From Crenarchaeota archaeon 13_1_40CM_3_52_17 (GTDB lineage Archaea > Thermoproteota > Bathyarchaeia > 40CM-2-53-6): DNA of 41,008 nucleotides. Below the pieces are notes generated by a model. It was not told where the DNA came from, ran no database searches, and worked only from the letters and a program-made list of their open reading frames with translations. The translations under genes and the position numbers were made by a program. The number at the start of each line of letters is the position of its first letter. Positions within the stretch are counted from its first letter, which is position 1. The stretch covers positions 1 to 41,008 of the forward strand of contig MNGN01000022.1 of the NCBI GenBank assembly GCA_001918745.1, written 5' to 3'. Of the stretch, positions 30,559 to 39,861 are shown piece by piece.

Positions 30559-31896
30559 TTGCCTATTCTTCCAATTGACACAGGTCGTTATGGCAGTCCG
30601 GAGATGAGGAGAATCTTCGAGGAAGAAAACAAACTCCAACGATGGTTAGACGTAGAGGCGGCGGTTGCCGAAGCGCAAGCTGCAGTTGGAGATATTCCAA
30701 AGGAAGCAGCGGAGGAAATCGGACGAAACGCCAACACGAAAATCGTGACCTTGGACCATGTCAAAGGGATCGAGAAAGACATTCGTCACGATCTTATGGC
30801 AATGGTAGTCGCACTCTCAGAGGCCTGCACGGGTGAGGGACGCAAGTACGTTCACTATGGTCTAACAAGCTACGATATCGAAGATACCGCAACAGCGCTC
30901 CAGTTCAAAGAAGCATTCTCGGTCCTCGAGAAAAGACTAATTGCCCTTGAGGAAATCCTTGGTTCGCGCGTACGTAAGCACAGAGCTCTGTTGATTGTGG
31001 GCAGGACCCACGGACGGCACGCCGGCGTCATCACCCTGGGCCTAAAGTTCGCAGTCTGGCTGGAGGAGGTCCGAAGATACCAACAGAGACTCAAACAGGT
31101 CAAAGAACGAGTTCTGGTCGGCAAGGTTCTGGGAATAGTTGGAAATGGTGCTGGGCTTGGCAAAAACGCGCTGAAGATTCAGGAGAGAGCGCTGGGCAAG
31201 TTAGGGCTCGAACCAGCAGGCCTAGTCACACAAGTCATCCAGAGAGATCTACACGCAGAAACCGTCTGTTATCTCTCGCTACTAGGGTCCAGCCTTGACA
31301 AGTTCGCAACAGAGATCCGGAACCTCCAGAGGAGCGAGATCTCAGAAGTAATGGAGCCGTTTGAGCGAGACAAACAAGTTGGAAGCTCGGCTCTACCATC
31401 GAAGAGAAATCCGGAGCTCAGTGAAAGGGTCTCAAGCATGGCGAAGCTGATGCGAGGACTAGTCATACCTGCCCTCGAGAATATTCCTCTCTGGCACGAA
31501 CGTGACATTTCCAACTCCGCCAGCGAGCGTTTCATCTTTCCAATGTCTTTTATTCTCGCCGACGAAATGCTCCGACTTGTAACGCGTGTCCTAGATGGCT
31601 TGGAAGTCCTGCCCGAGAACATGGAACGAAACCTAGAGCTATCGCAAGGCGCTTTGCTTGCAGAGAGAATTGTGAACCTTCTCGTGGAGACAGGAGTACC
31701 AAGACAGGATGCTCACGAGAGAATCAGAAAAATCTCGATCAAGGCCCTTGACAACAAGATCCTTCTTTCGAAGCTCCTGCTCGAAGACAAGTTCATCTCG
31801 AAAAAGCTCAAACCCAAGGAGATCAAAGAAGCGCTCGACTATCGGACCTACCTCGGCGTGACGCGTGAACTAGTAAACTTGGCTTTGAAGGAATAA
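30559..31896 (+). CDS. purB: adenylosuccinate lyase
   Basis: PurB cleaves SAICAR and adenylosuccinate to release fumarate in purine synthesis. The 445-residue protein has 'YGSPEMRRIFEEENKLQRWL' at the N-terminus, 'YVHYGLTSYDIEDTATAL' (active-site His region), 'LIVGRTHGRHAGVITLGLKF' with the catalytic 'TH', and the fumarase/aspartase signature 'GSSALPSKRNPELSERV' on the flexible Ser loop. The usual GSSAMPYKRNP reads GSSALPSKRNP. Length is normal. The start TTG 30559 fits the family's short N-terminus. Confidence 0.96.
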   Translation: MPILPIDTGRYGSPEMRRIFEEENKLQRWLDVEAAVAEAQAAVGDIPKEAAEEIGRNANTKIVTLDHVKGIEKDIRHDLMAMVVALSEACTGEGRKYVHYGLTSYDIEDTATALQFKEAFSVLEKRLIALEEILGSRVRKHRALLIVGRTHGRHAGVITLGLKFAVWLEEVRRYQQRLKQVKERVLVGKVLGIVGNGAGLGKNALKIQERALGKLGLEPAGLVTQVIQRDLHAETVCYLSLLGSSLDKFATEIRNLQRSEISEVMEPFERDKQVGSSALPSKRNPELSERVSSMAKLMRGLVIPALENIPLWHERDISNSASERFIFPMSFILADEMLRLVTRVLDGLEVLPENMERNLELSQGALLAERIVNLLVETGVPRQDAHERIRKISIKALDNKILLSKLLLEDKFISKKLKPKEIKEALDYRTYLGVTRELVNLALKE

Positions 31897-31969
31897 GGCG
31901 CCCATGTTCGATCATAGAGTAAACTTTTATTTCGCCTCCAATCGCGAGAGCGTCTGAAGGCGGCAAAGA

Positions 31970-32161
31970 TTGAAGGAAGCTATTCTCACCGTTGGAATGC
32001 TCCTCCTCTTCACAGGGTGCATGGGCGCAATTGCCGCCACGACGGCCATGGGCGCTGGCGCTGCGATTACTCTTCCGGCGCTTCAACAACTTCTAGTTGC
32101 TGAGGTCATATCGACCATCATCGCCTTCGTTGGCGGTGCACTGGTAATGCGCAACCGCTAG
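31970..32161 (+). CDS. small two-helix membrane protein
   Basis: The 63-residue product has two hydrophobic segments: 'AILTVGMLLLFTGCMGAIAA' and 'LLVAEVISTIIAFVGGALVM'. A Gly/Ala-rich hinge lies between them and a basic end (RNR) follows. A TATA-like 'cttttatt' at 31924-31931 lies about 38 bases before the TTG start. Its stop overlaps that of the convergent rfcL through a shared CTAG at 32158-32161, the same arrangement as at 25096-25099, which supports a real gene end. No family recognised. Confidence 0.55.
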   Translation: MKEAILTVGMLLLFTGCMGAIAATTAMGAGAAITLPALQQLLVAEVISTIIAFVGGALVMRNR

Positions 32162-33408
32162 GCGGCCAGCTCAGAGTCCAGCGAGAGAATCTCATCTAGT
32201 GGCTCCTTCGCGTCGAGCCACTCTGCAATCTGACGATACTTCTCAGGATTGTGCTCATGGATAAACTGGATCATAGGCAGGTAGAGTTTAGATCCTCTTC
32301 GACTTGATATGTGGGACTTGAAACCGATTAGCGCTCCAACGCCCTTCCGGAGCTCTCTAGTCCCTCGGCTACGGGACATCGAGCTGATTCGCTGCGGGAA
32401 CTTCATTGACACCCAACCTCCAGGGCTAGTCTCCTTCGCCACAGCAACACCCGCAGTCATGAGATCGAGAGCGTAGGACAATAGATGCCACGATTGTGTC
32501 TTTCTGATCCGCGCGAAGTAGAGATCGGCCTCTGCAAGAGCGGACATAGCCGCTTCGAGTTCACGAGGCTTCGGAGTCTGGCTGGGAGTGTTTTCGAGTA
32601 TCCACTGAAAAAGCATTTCATGGTCCACCTCTGACTTGTCCAGAGCTCGTCGAGCTTGAGCGACGGTTCTGCTGTTGAATATGATCCGTAGAACCTCGAA
32701 GACGGATTCTGTCCGGTCTCGGTTTGAAAGCAACGCGGTATCCTCCAATGTTAGAGTCTTCTGGGGCCCAGTTAGGATCTGAAGGTCAGTTATCACTGAT
32801 CGCATGTCGCCACGGTCCCGCTCCATGAGGGACCTGAGCGCTTCCTCGTCCGCAATCACACCCTCCTTGGCGAGGATTCCCTTCATCAATGGAATCCCTT
32901 GCCTCAGTCCTAGTCTCTTCAGCTCGATGAGTAGACAAGCGTCTCGTAGAGGTCGGATCTTTGGATCCCAGGGGTCGTTGGCAGTAAGGACGATTGGAAA
33001 CTGAGATTCTTTGATGACGCGGAGAATCGCGATGATCGCGCCTGAGTCTGTTCTTAGGTTGATACCATCTACCTCGTCCAGTAATATGAGCCTTCCCCTA
33101 CCGAACAGAGGCGATTGTGTCGATGCTAATCCTGCGATTCTGGAGAGAATGTCGCCGCTCCGTTTGTCAGAAGCATTAATCTCAACAAGGTCCCATCCTC
33201 TCTCGCGAGCGACAGCCTCGGCGACCGTTGTCTTTCCTACTCCGGCCGGGCCGTATAGAAGGACGGCGCCCTTGGGAGGTTTGGCTTTGGACCAAGAATC
33301 AAGCCAAAGGAGAATCTTTTCTAGGGCTAGCTTGTTGCCCGCGATTTCACGGGTCGTTTGCGGCCGATACCTAACGGTCCAGGGCTGTGACATGTTCTTC
33401 TCGAACAC
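32158..33408 (-). CDS. rfcL: replication factor C large subunit
   Basis: RfcL joins four RfcS to load the PCNA clamp. The 416-residue protein begins 'PWTVRYRPQTTREIAGN', then Walker A 'LLYGPAGVGKTTVAEAVA', Walker B 'LILLDEVDGINLRTD' and sensor 1 'PIVLTANDPWDPKIRPLRDA', followed by the helical collar domain. It is at the short end of archaeal RfcL, lacking a long charged C-terminal tail or PIP box. Start may be ATG 33408 or the internal Met six codons in. Its start overlaps the end of rfcS by 23-38 bases, so the two are translationally coupled. Confidence 0.95.
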   Translation of the reverse strand: MFEKNMSQPWTVRYRPQTTREIAGNKLALEKILLWLDSWSKAKPPKGAVLLYGPAGVGKTTVAEAVARERGWDLVEINASDKRSGDILSRIAGLASTQSPLFGRGRLILLDEVDGINLRTDSGAIIAILRVIKESQFPIVLTANDPWDPKIRPLRDACLLIELKRLGLRQGIPLMKGILAKEGVIADEEALRSLMERDRGDMRSVITDLQILTGPQKTLTLEDTALLSNRDRTESVFEVLRIIFNSRTVAQARRALDKSEVDHEMLFQWILENTPSQTPKPRELEAAMSALAEADLYFARIRKTQSWHLLSYALDLMTAGVAVAKETSPGGWVSMKFPQRISSMSRSRGTRELRKGVGALIGFKSHISSRRGSKLYLPMIQFIHEHNPEKYRQIAEWLDAKEPLDEILSLDSELAA

Positions 33409-34369
33409 TTCTATGAACCGATGATTGAGCGGCTAAATGGGCCAGCAAGGCGCTTAGCTGGACTTCTTCATCTCCGCCTTGAACCAGCCGGAAGTCTGTG
33501 TCTCCTATGGCCTCGATGAGGCTAATTCGTGACTTCTCTGGAATGGCGAGGCGGAAGACCTCCGAGTGAATCTGGCGTACAATGTCGGAGCCTGACAATC
33601 CGTACTTGACGAGAAGGTTTCGAAGCTCGTCCCGCGCCTTGAGGAAGTCGCCTTTCAAGGCATGATTCAGCATCTCGTGGACGTCAGTCGGCCTTGCTCT
33701 TCCGACCACCTGGTAGACGGTCTCCTCTGAGATCCCCTTTGATATCGAGGAAGCTGCTTGAAGTATGTTGATGGCCTTTCGAAGGTCTCCTTCTGCCACT
33801 TCAACAATGGTCTTCAAGCCTCCCTCAGTGCTCTTTAGGTTCTCATTTTTCGCGATTCGGTGGAGGGATTCGACGACCTTCTCCTCCGGGAGAGGCGTGA
33901 AACGGAACAGGGCGCATCTTGACTGGATTGGCTCAATTATCTTGCCAGAATAGTTGCAGCAGAGAATGAAACGACAAGTGTTAGTGTAATTCTCCATCGT
34001 TCGCCGAAGCGCGCCCTGAGCGTCCCCCGTCATATTGTCGGCCTCATCCAAGACGAGGATCTTGAAGGGAACGCTGGATAGTGAGGCCATCATGGCGAAC
34101 TCTTTCACAGTAGTCCGGACCACATCTATTCCACGTTCATCGCTCGCGTTTAGTTCCTTGAATGCGTCCTGGAATCGCTCTCCGAACAGATCATGTGCTA
34201 GACATAATCCGGCGGTTGTTTTTCCGGTTCCTGGCGGGCCTGCGAACAAGCAGTGGGGCATCGTTCCCCTCTTGACGAAATCTTTGAGCCGCGAAACTAT
34301 CTCCTCCTGATCCATTATGTCATCAAGCCTCTTCGGCCTGTACTTCTCAGTCCAGAGAGCGGCTTCCAA
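33371..34369 (-). CDS. rfcS: replication factor C small subunit
   Basis: RfcS forms four of the five clamp-loader positions. The 332-residue protein has 'LWTEKYRPKRLDDIMDQEEI' at the start, Walker A 'FAGPPGTGKTTAGLCLA', Walker B 'ILVLDEADNMTGDAQGALR' and the arginine-finger SRC motif in 'IIEPIQSRCALFRF', then the collar. No intein is present although RFC genes often carry them. Start is TTG 34369, about 34 bases behind a TATA-like 'CTATATG' (34409-34403). It is first in an rfcS-rfcL operon and diverges from the GINS gene. Confidence 0.96.
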   Translation of the reverse strand: MEAALWTEKYRPKRLDDIMDQEEIVSRLKDFVKRGTMPHCLFAGPPGTGKTTAGLCLAHDLFGERFQDAFKELNASDERGIDVVRTTVKEFAMMASLSSVPFKILVLDEADNMTGDAQGALRRTMENYTNTCRFILCCNYSGKIIEPIQSRCALFRFTPLPEEKVVESLHRIAKNENLKSTEGGLKTIVEVAEGDLRKAINILQAASSISKGISEETVYQVVGRARPTDVHEMLNHALKGDFLKARDELRNLLVKYGLSGSDIVRQIHSEVFRLAIPEKSRISLIEAIGDTDFRLVQGGDEEVQLSALLAHLAAQSSVHRSVREEHVTALDR

Positions 34370-34402
34370 TCAGATCTGACCGAACCATTTGATGTTCTCA
34401 GC

Positions 34403-34441
34403 CATATAGAACTGTTTCATCCACCTCTCTGAGCAAATATC
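34403..34441. promoter_or_regulatory. divergent promoters of rfcS and the GINS-mcm unit
   Basis: Minus-strand 'CTATATG' (34409-34403) precedes rfcS by about 34 bases. Plus-strand 'caaatatc' (34434-34441) precedes the GINS ATG (34470) by about 30 bases. Back-to-back boxes in a 100-base gap would allow joint control of clamp loader and helicase genes; control is inference. Confidence 0.42.
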
Positions 34442-34469
34442 GTGTGATCGATTTGCTTTTCTGTTTAGA

Positions 34470-35084
34470 ATGGTTTTATGGAGCTCACATTTGCTTGGTA
34501 ATTCCCCGGGGGCGAGTGAACTGGAAAAGGAACCGTCTATCGTAGAGATTGTCGACACTGAACTCGAAAACTCGCCTTCACGAATTACTCTCCTTCGCGA
34601 GTTTCCCGAGACCCGGATCGGGGATAGGACCTTAGGCCCATACCGAATGGGACAAGAAGTCGATCTCTCGCTCTGGATCGCTCAGCATTTAGTCGAAATG
34701 GGCTATGCTCGGTTCAAGGATGAAGAACAGCTCACTCTGAACGCTCTGTCAACTACACATTATAGACAGACCCTGCCTGCCTCAAATCAGATTCCGGAAC
34801 TGCCTCGGTCATTCTACTTCCAACTTCGTCGGCTCATCAGGGGTCTCAAGAGCCTTGAAGTGAAAGACCGTACGAAAGCACGGGAGCTAGACAAGGCACT
34901 AGCCTTGGCATGGGACATTGTCAACTTGCGAGTGAAGAAGATCGCCTCCCTGGGGGCTTCTGGAGGGCAAACTACCGAGGTAACGTCCAAACTTACACTT
35001 GAGGAGAAGGCTCTGTTCGAGAAGGTTCGTCAGAACGTGGAATCTTGGAAGAAGGACATTCTTGGCAGTGAAACTACCAATTGA
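34470..35084 (+). CDS. archaeal GINS subunit (Gins23-like)
   Basis: GINS links MCM with Cdc45/RecJ in the archaeal CMG-like helicase. The 204-residue protein has an N-terminal small domain with 'LGPYRMGQEVDLSLWIAQHL' (B-like, about 53-75) followed by a long helical A-like domain ('PRSFYFQLRRLIRGLKSLEV', 'DKALALAWDIVNLRVKKIAS'). B before A is the order of Psf2/Psf3 and archaeal Gins23, which is also adjacent to mcm in Sulfolobus. Divergence of the family makes the subtype tentative. ATG start; its TGA overlaps the mcm TTG by 4 bases. Confidence 0.78.
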   Translation: MVLWSSHLLGNSPGASELEKEPSIVEIVDTELENSPSRITLLREFPETRIGDRTLGPYRMGQEVDLSLWIAQHLVEMGYARFKDEEQLTLNALSTTHYRQTLPASNQIPELPRSFYFQLRRLIRGLKSLEVKDRTKARELDKALALAWDIVNLRVKKIASLGASGGQTTEVTSKLTLEEKALFEKVRQNVESWKKDILGSETTN

Positions 35085-38000
35085 CTTTGCTCGCACCGAC
35101 GGAGACCGCTCTTCCAGAGAACGCTTTCCAGGACTTCTTCCGCTCGTACCAAGCTGACCCAGTCGGGTCCAAATATAGAAAACGTCTCGCAGAGGTGGCA
35201 GTCAACAATGGGCGGTCCCTCGTAATCGATTTCGACGACCTAATCGCATTCGACCCAGTGCTTGCACGGAATGTCGTGCAACACCCGGATGACTTCTTTG
35301 TTTACGCTAGCTCCGCGGCGACCTCTCAGATGCGTGTTGAGGATCCCGAGTACGCTGAACAGGTCGGTCGTATCATTGTGCGATTTCGTCGCCTTCCAGA
35401 AAAAAGGGCTCTCCGAAAGATTGGAGCTGAGGACCTGATGAAACTCGCGTTAGTCGAAGGGATAGTTGTCCGAACGAGCCAAGTGCGACCCATGATTGTC
35501 AAAGCAGTATTTCGTTGTCGGAAATGTGGCGAACTCTCTCGTCAGGATCAAACAGGAGATCTGTTACGCGGGCCTGGCCCAATTTGTTCAAGTTGTAAGC
35601 AGCAGAGCGGCTGGGAGTTGCTAGAAGATCAGTGCGTGTTCAAGAATACTCAGGAAGCTCGCGTCCAAGAACGCCCGGAGGATCTTCCACCTGGAATGTT
35701 GCCTAGATATCTAGACGTCAGACTGGACGACGATCTCGTTGACACGGCGCGCCCCGGCGACAGAGTGGCAATGACTTCCGTGGTGAGAGCTGAGAAACAG
35801 TACGTCGGGGAGAAAGGGAAGCTTAGAACCTTCAACCTGTACTTAGAAGCGAATTTTGTAGATGTTGTCGGGAAAGAGACTGAAATTGTTGAGATTACCC
35901 TTGAAGACGAGAAGAAGATCATCGAAGCCTCGAAACACCCTTTCGTCCATCGAAACCTCATCATGAGCCTGGCACCATCAATCTACGGCTACGATGAGAT
36001 CAAAGAAGGAATACTGTACCTTCTATTTGCAGGAGTTGCAAAACGACTCCCTGACGGCGTTAACATTCGAGGTGACTTAAACTGCCTGATCGTAGGCGAT
36101 CCTGGGTGTCTTATTGGAGACGAGCGAGTTGTTCTGGGTGATGGGACAATCGCCAAGATTGAGGACCTTGGTGATCATCATCTTGAGGACCTGAATATTC
36201 CCGTTCTAACGGGCGGTGGGGAGGCGGAAAAAGACATCGCGACTCGATTCCACATTTACCATAATCAGCCAACGATGGAAATTGTCACAGAATCCGGAAA
36301 GAGCATCAGAGGCACCTACAATCATCCTCTGCTTTCGGTCGAGATTGTCGAGCGAACGCAGATTCGACGCTGGAAGAGATTGGACGAGTTCAGAGTAGGA
36401 GACAGAGTTGCAGTTGTCACCGGATTCCCTTGCTACATTACCGGGCTGGTCAACACTGGTTGGCATCCTCTACCTTATACATTAGGTCCAAAGTTCCGCG
36501 GCCGCCTCCCGACGAAGGTGACTCCCGAACTTGGCGCATTCATGGGTTACCTCCTGGGCGATGGTTGGGTCCAGCGATACCAAGCTGGATTTACCGTCGC
36601 AGATGGAGAGAAGGACGTCCTCAAGATGCTTTGCGCCATGTCAATCAAACTCTTTGGCATTAGCCCCAAGGTTAGTTCCAGAAAGGGGCCCAACCGCAAT
36701 GTCCAGCTCTTTGAGGGAGTAATTCACAGCCAGGACGTCGCGTACAACCTGGCCACCCTAAAAGAGAAGCGCATCCCAGATCTCATCCTGAAGTCGGGAG
36801 ACAGTGTCGTCTCACCATTCCTAAGATGGCTGTACGAAGCAGACGGAACAGTCTTCTCAAGTAAGAGAGGATGCGGAGCCATCGGTCTCAAAGCGAAAAA
36901 CATCGAGCTTCTGCGAGATGTCCAGATTCTTCTCTTACGATTCGGAATACACTCACGAATAATTTCAAATGCCCTTCTAATTAGAAGGGGTGAAAGCATT
37001 CTAGAATTTGCTGACAAGATTGGTTTCGCGTCGATCAAGAAACAGACTCGTCTGGCTGACTTGAGAGCGCGAGCTGCGAGGCTGAAGCGCTTTGGAAGGC
37101 AACACAGTGAACGCATTATATCCGTGTATCACCGAGAGCCCGCCGATGTGTATGACATCGAGGTTCCCCAGAGCCACAGGTTCGTCGCGAACGGAATAGT
37201 CTCTCACAATACGGCAAAGAGCCAGTTGTTGCAGTACGTTTCCAGAATTGCGCCCAGAGGCCTCTACACTTCGGGAAGAGGGACTACCGCTGCTGGACTC
37301 ACTGCAGCGGTCTTGCGCGAGAAAACGGGAGGAATGGTGCTTGAAGCAGGTGCTTTGGTCCTAGCCGACAAAGGAGTCGCTTGCCTTCACCCGGATAGCG
37401 AAGTCTTTGTGGATGGGGTTCAGAGGAGGGTGGCTGATCTGTTCGACGAGGGACGTATTGAACGGGCGCTATCGGGCAGCAATCGGTTGGAATTGTCCCC
37501 TTTGCATCGGTCCGTTGCGAATCTCGATCTTGACAGACTTGCTACGAGGCAGGCAACCGCGACTCTCGTCGCCCGCAGATGGTACAGTGGGCAGATTCTT
37601 CGGGTGAGCATGGAGTCTGGAATGGAACTTCGCCTGACGCCAACTCATCCAGTTCTCGACGGGAAGACATTACGGTGGAAGCCGATAGGTGACTTCAGGC
37701 CCGGGGAGAATATTGTCGCCCTCAAGAAGCTACCGTCCTCCCAGACTCGAGTCGTGCTTCTCGACACACTTCCGGATAACTGGATTATCCAACCTCTCTC
37801 CAGCGAGAAAATGGAGCTCCGCCGTGTTCTAGAGGCAAAGCATCACTCCTTGCGAGCAATCAACAGCTACTACGGATTGAGAAGAGATGCGCTCAATGGT
37901 CGCGGGGCCCTAACGGTTAGGCAATTCAAGGCAATTCTGAAAGACACGGGGATGTACAACGCCTGGGCACAGCGCCCGTTTGCTTTCGGAAGAAAGAAGC

Positions 38001-39835
38001 GCACAGAACGTCTAAAGATTGGCACACTAACAGCGGCACTTGCCTACATTCTGGGGTTTGCTTATGGAGACGGATACGCGCGATCTAGTGCCAAGCATTC
38101 GGCCTTGAGAATCACGCAATCATCAGTCCACGCCGATTATATCAGGCGACTTCAGAGGGCAATGCACCAAGTGTCACACCGCCCTTGGAGTACATATCTA
38201 CGCCCCGCCAAGACGACAAAGTTTGCCAAGAGTTCGGAATGCCAAGTTCTTGTCCGACATTCTAACCTCGTCGTGCACTTGTTCGAATGGTTGACGCGTA
38301 ACGGACTTCAAAACCTTCTTCGTCTCGATGATGCGGCACTCGCTGGATTCATAGCTGGGGCTGTCGATGCTGACGGATGCTTCAGTATCAAGAAGAATCG
38401 GCAATACTCCATGGTCTCCTTTGATCTTCTTCTGTCTAACGATCTTGCATCAAACCGCCGCTTGCTCTGGGCCCTCCGGCGCTTCGACGTGTACGCACGC
38501 ATCAAGAATCTTCAGGGCGTAATGAGCATACAGATTACCTCCAGGCGCGATGTCAGGCGGTTGATGGACCGAATAAGCCCTTATTCAGGGAAAGCGAAGA
38601 ACATTCCTCCCCAGCGAACCCGAATTTCAGCTCGACACGAGGCAGTTCCCGCGTTGCCTCTTCGCGTAGCACTCTCGGGCCTGCGGCCGGTCCCAACCGA
38701 GCTACTCCGCTCCGGCGATTGGAGTACATTCCATTCATACCGCAACGGAAAGCGACAACCATACAAGGCCCCTCTCCAGCGACTCATCCGCGGGCTCCAC
38801 CCCTGGTTGGACGCCTCCTCTCGAGAACGACTCCTCGCGCTCGCTGGGGACGATTATGCCCTCGAAGCAATCCGAACGGTCAATTCGGAGTTCTACACGG
38901 GCTACGTCTATGATCTTCGCGTTCCACTGGGGGAACACTTTGTCACCGAAGGCGTCCTCACTCACAACTGTATAGATGAACTGGACAAGATGAGGCCTGA
39001 TGATAGGGTCGCGATTCATGAGGCTCTGGAACAGCAAACCGTCAGCGTTGCTAAAGGAGGAATTGTGGCCACCCTGAACGCTAGAGCGGCAGTTCTTGCT
39101 GCTGCGAACCCTTCCCTAGGAAGGTATGAGCCACACAGAAACATCAACGAAAACATCAATCTTCCCGTAACTATACTTTCCAGATTTGACTTGATTTTTC
39201 TCGTTAAGGATCTACCCGACCCCGATAGCGATTCTCAAATGTCGTCGCATATTCTGCAACTGCACAGAGCACGACACGGTTCAGAAGAAGCGCCATTCCA
39301 ACCGGACTTTCTACGGAAATACATCAGCTTTGCCAAGAGGATAGTCCCAGTGCTGACTCCGGACGCCGTCAAGGAGCTGCAGGACTTTTACCTGAAAATG
39401 CGTGGGACCACCGGCCGAGAAGCGGCAGTGGCGATCACTCCTCGCCAATTAGAAGCCTTGGTCCGACTATCCGAGGCAAGAGCCCGAGCATTCCTTCGCG
39501 ATCAAGTGACAGTGGAGGATGCGAAGAGCGCCGTAAAAATCATGACGTACGCGTTGCTAGACGTAGGAGTGGACGTAAAAACCGGCAAGATCGATATCGA
39601 CACGATAATGACAGGTAGGCCCGCGACAGTGCGGGACACGCTAGGTCGGGTAATCGACATCGTACGGGAGCTTGAACGGGAAACCGGAGATGTTGATGAG
39701 AAAATCCTGATTGCTGCCATAGTGGACAAGGACAAAGTGACGGATGGGGAAGCTCGGCGGTTCGTCGGGCAGTTGATAAAAGAGGGAATGCTTTACTCCC
39801 CCAAGGAAGGACGCCTGAAGCGCACAGCGGGCTAG
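35081..39835 (+). CDS. mcm: MCM replicative helicase with two inteins
   Basis: The 1584-residue precursor contains a 687-residue MCM, the hexameric helicase that unwinds DNA at forks. The N-terminal domain has a zinc ribbon (Cys-x2-Cys 'CRKCG' and 'CSSCK'). Walker A is split: 'LIVGDPG' at 336-342 and 'TAKSQLL' from 711, with an intein between. Walker B is split: 'LADKGVA' to 767 and 'CIDELDKM' from 1297, again with an intein between. The Arg finger 'SRFDLIFLV' and a C-terminal winged helix follow. Both inteins must leave before the enzyme can bind or hydrolyse ATP. Start TTG 35081 overlaps the GINS stop. Hel308 follows 26 bases later. Confidence 0.96.
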   Translation: MTLLAPTETALPENAFQDFFRSYQADPVGSKYRKRLAEVAVNNGRSLVIDFDDLIAFDPVLARNVVQHPDDFFVYASSAATSQMRVEDPEYAEQVGRIIVRFRRLPEKRALRKIGAEDLMKLALVEGIVVRTSQVRPMIVKAVFRCRKCGELSRQDQTGDLLRGPGPICSSCKQQSGWELLEDQCVFKNTQEARVQERPEDLPPGMLPRYLDVRLDDDLVDTARPGDRVAMTSVVRAEKQYVGEKGKLRTFNLYLEANFVDVVGKETEIVEITLEDEKKIIEASKHPFVHRNLIMSLAPSIYGYDEIKEGILYLLFAGVAKRLPDGVNIRGDLNCLIVGDPGCLIGDERVVLGDGTIAKIEDLGDHHLEDLNIPVLTGGGEAEKDIATRFHIYHNQPTMEIVTESGKSIRGTYNHPLLSVEIVERTQIRRWKRLDEFRVGDRVAVVTGFPCYITGLVNTGWHPLPYTLGPKFRGRLPTKVTPELGAFMGYLLGDGWVQRYQAGFTVADGEKDVLKMLCAMSIKLFGISPKVSSRKGPNRNVQLFEGVIHSQDVAYNLATLKEKRIPDLILKSGDSVVSPFLRWLYEADGTVFSSKRGCGAIGLKAKNIELLRDVQILLLRFGIHSRIISNALLIRRGESILEFADKIGFASIKKQTRLADLRARAARLKRFGRQHSERIISVYHREPADVYDIEVPQSHRFVANGIVSHNTAKSQLLQYVSRIAPRGLYTSGRGTTAAGLTAAVLREKTGGMVLEAGALVLADKGVACLHPDSEVFVDGVQRRVADLFDEGRIERALSGSNRLELSPLHRSVANLDLDRLATRQATATLVARRWYSGQILRVSMESGMELRLTPTHPVLDGKTLRWKPIGDFRPGENIVALKKLPSSQTRVVLLDTLPDNWIIQPLSSEKMELRRVLEAKHHSLRAINSYYGLRRDALNGRGALTVRQFKAILKDTGMYNAWAQRPFAFGRKKRTERLKIGTLTAALAYILGFAYGDGYARSSAKHSALRITQSSVHADYIRRLQRAMHQVSHRPWSTYLRPAKTTKFAKSSECQVLVRHSNLVVHLFEWLTRNGLQNLLRLDDAALAGFIAGAVDADGCFSIKKNRQYSMVSFDLLLSNDLASNRRLLWALRRFDVYARIKNLQGVMSIQITSRRDVRRLMDRISPYSGKAKNIPPQRTRISARHEAVPALPLRVALSGLRPVPTELLRSGDWSTFHSYRNGKRQPYKAPLQRLIRGLHPWLDASSRERLLALAGDDYALEAIRTVNSEFYTGYVYDLRVPLGEHFVTEGVLTHNCIDELDKMRPDDRVAIHEALEQQTVSVAKGGIVATLNARAAVLAAANPSLGRYEPHRNINENINLPVTILSRFDLIFLVKDLPDPDSDSQMSSHILQLHRARHGSEEAPFQPDFLRKYISFAKRIVPVLTPDAVKELQDFYLKMRGTTGREAAVAITPRQLEALVRLSEARARAFLRDQVTVEDAKSAVKIMTYALLDVGVDVKTGKIDIDTIMTGRPATVRDTLGRVIDIVRELERETGDVDEKILIAAIVDKDKVTDGEARRFVGQLIKEGMLYSPKEGRLKRTAG
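36107..37210 (+). mobile_element. intein 1 in MCM Walker A, LAGLIDADG type
   Basis: This spans 368 residues (343-710) from Cys1 'CLIGDERVVLGDG' to 'VANGIVSHN', with Thr as the +1 extein residue. Splicing block B is 'GTYNHPLL' and block F is 'DVYDIEVPQSHRFVANG'; the penultimate His and terminal Asn are present, so splicing looks intact. A homing endonuclease domain has two LAGLIDADG-like helices, 'LGAFMGYLLGDGW' and 'LRWLYEADGTV', with acidic residues kept. It sits between GDPG and TAKS of the P-loop. Confidence 0.93.
37382..38968 (+). mobile_element. intein 2 in MCM Walker B, LAGLIDADG type
   Basis: This spans 529 residues (768-1296) from Cys1 'CLHPDSEVFVDG' to 'TEGVLTHN', with Cys as the +1 extein residue. 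Block B is 'LRLTPTHPVLD' and block F is 'GYVYDLRVPLGEHFVTEG'. The endonuclease helices 'ALAYILGFAYGDGYA' and 'LAGFIAGAVDADGCF' retain the acidic residues. It is larger than intein 1, with an extra basic region between block B and the first endonuclease helix that could be a DNA-recognition part. It splits A|CIDELD of Walker B. Confidence 0.93.
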
Positions 39836-39861
39836 GTCCCTCCCATGAGCTCTGAGTACAA

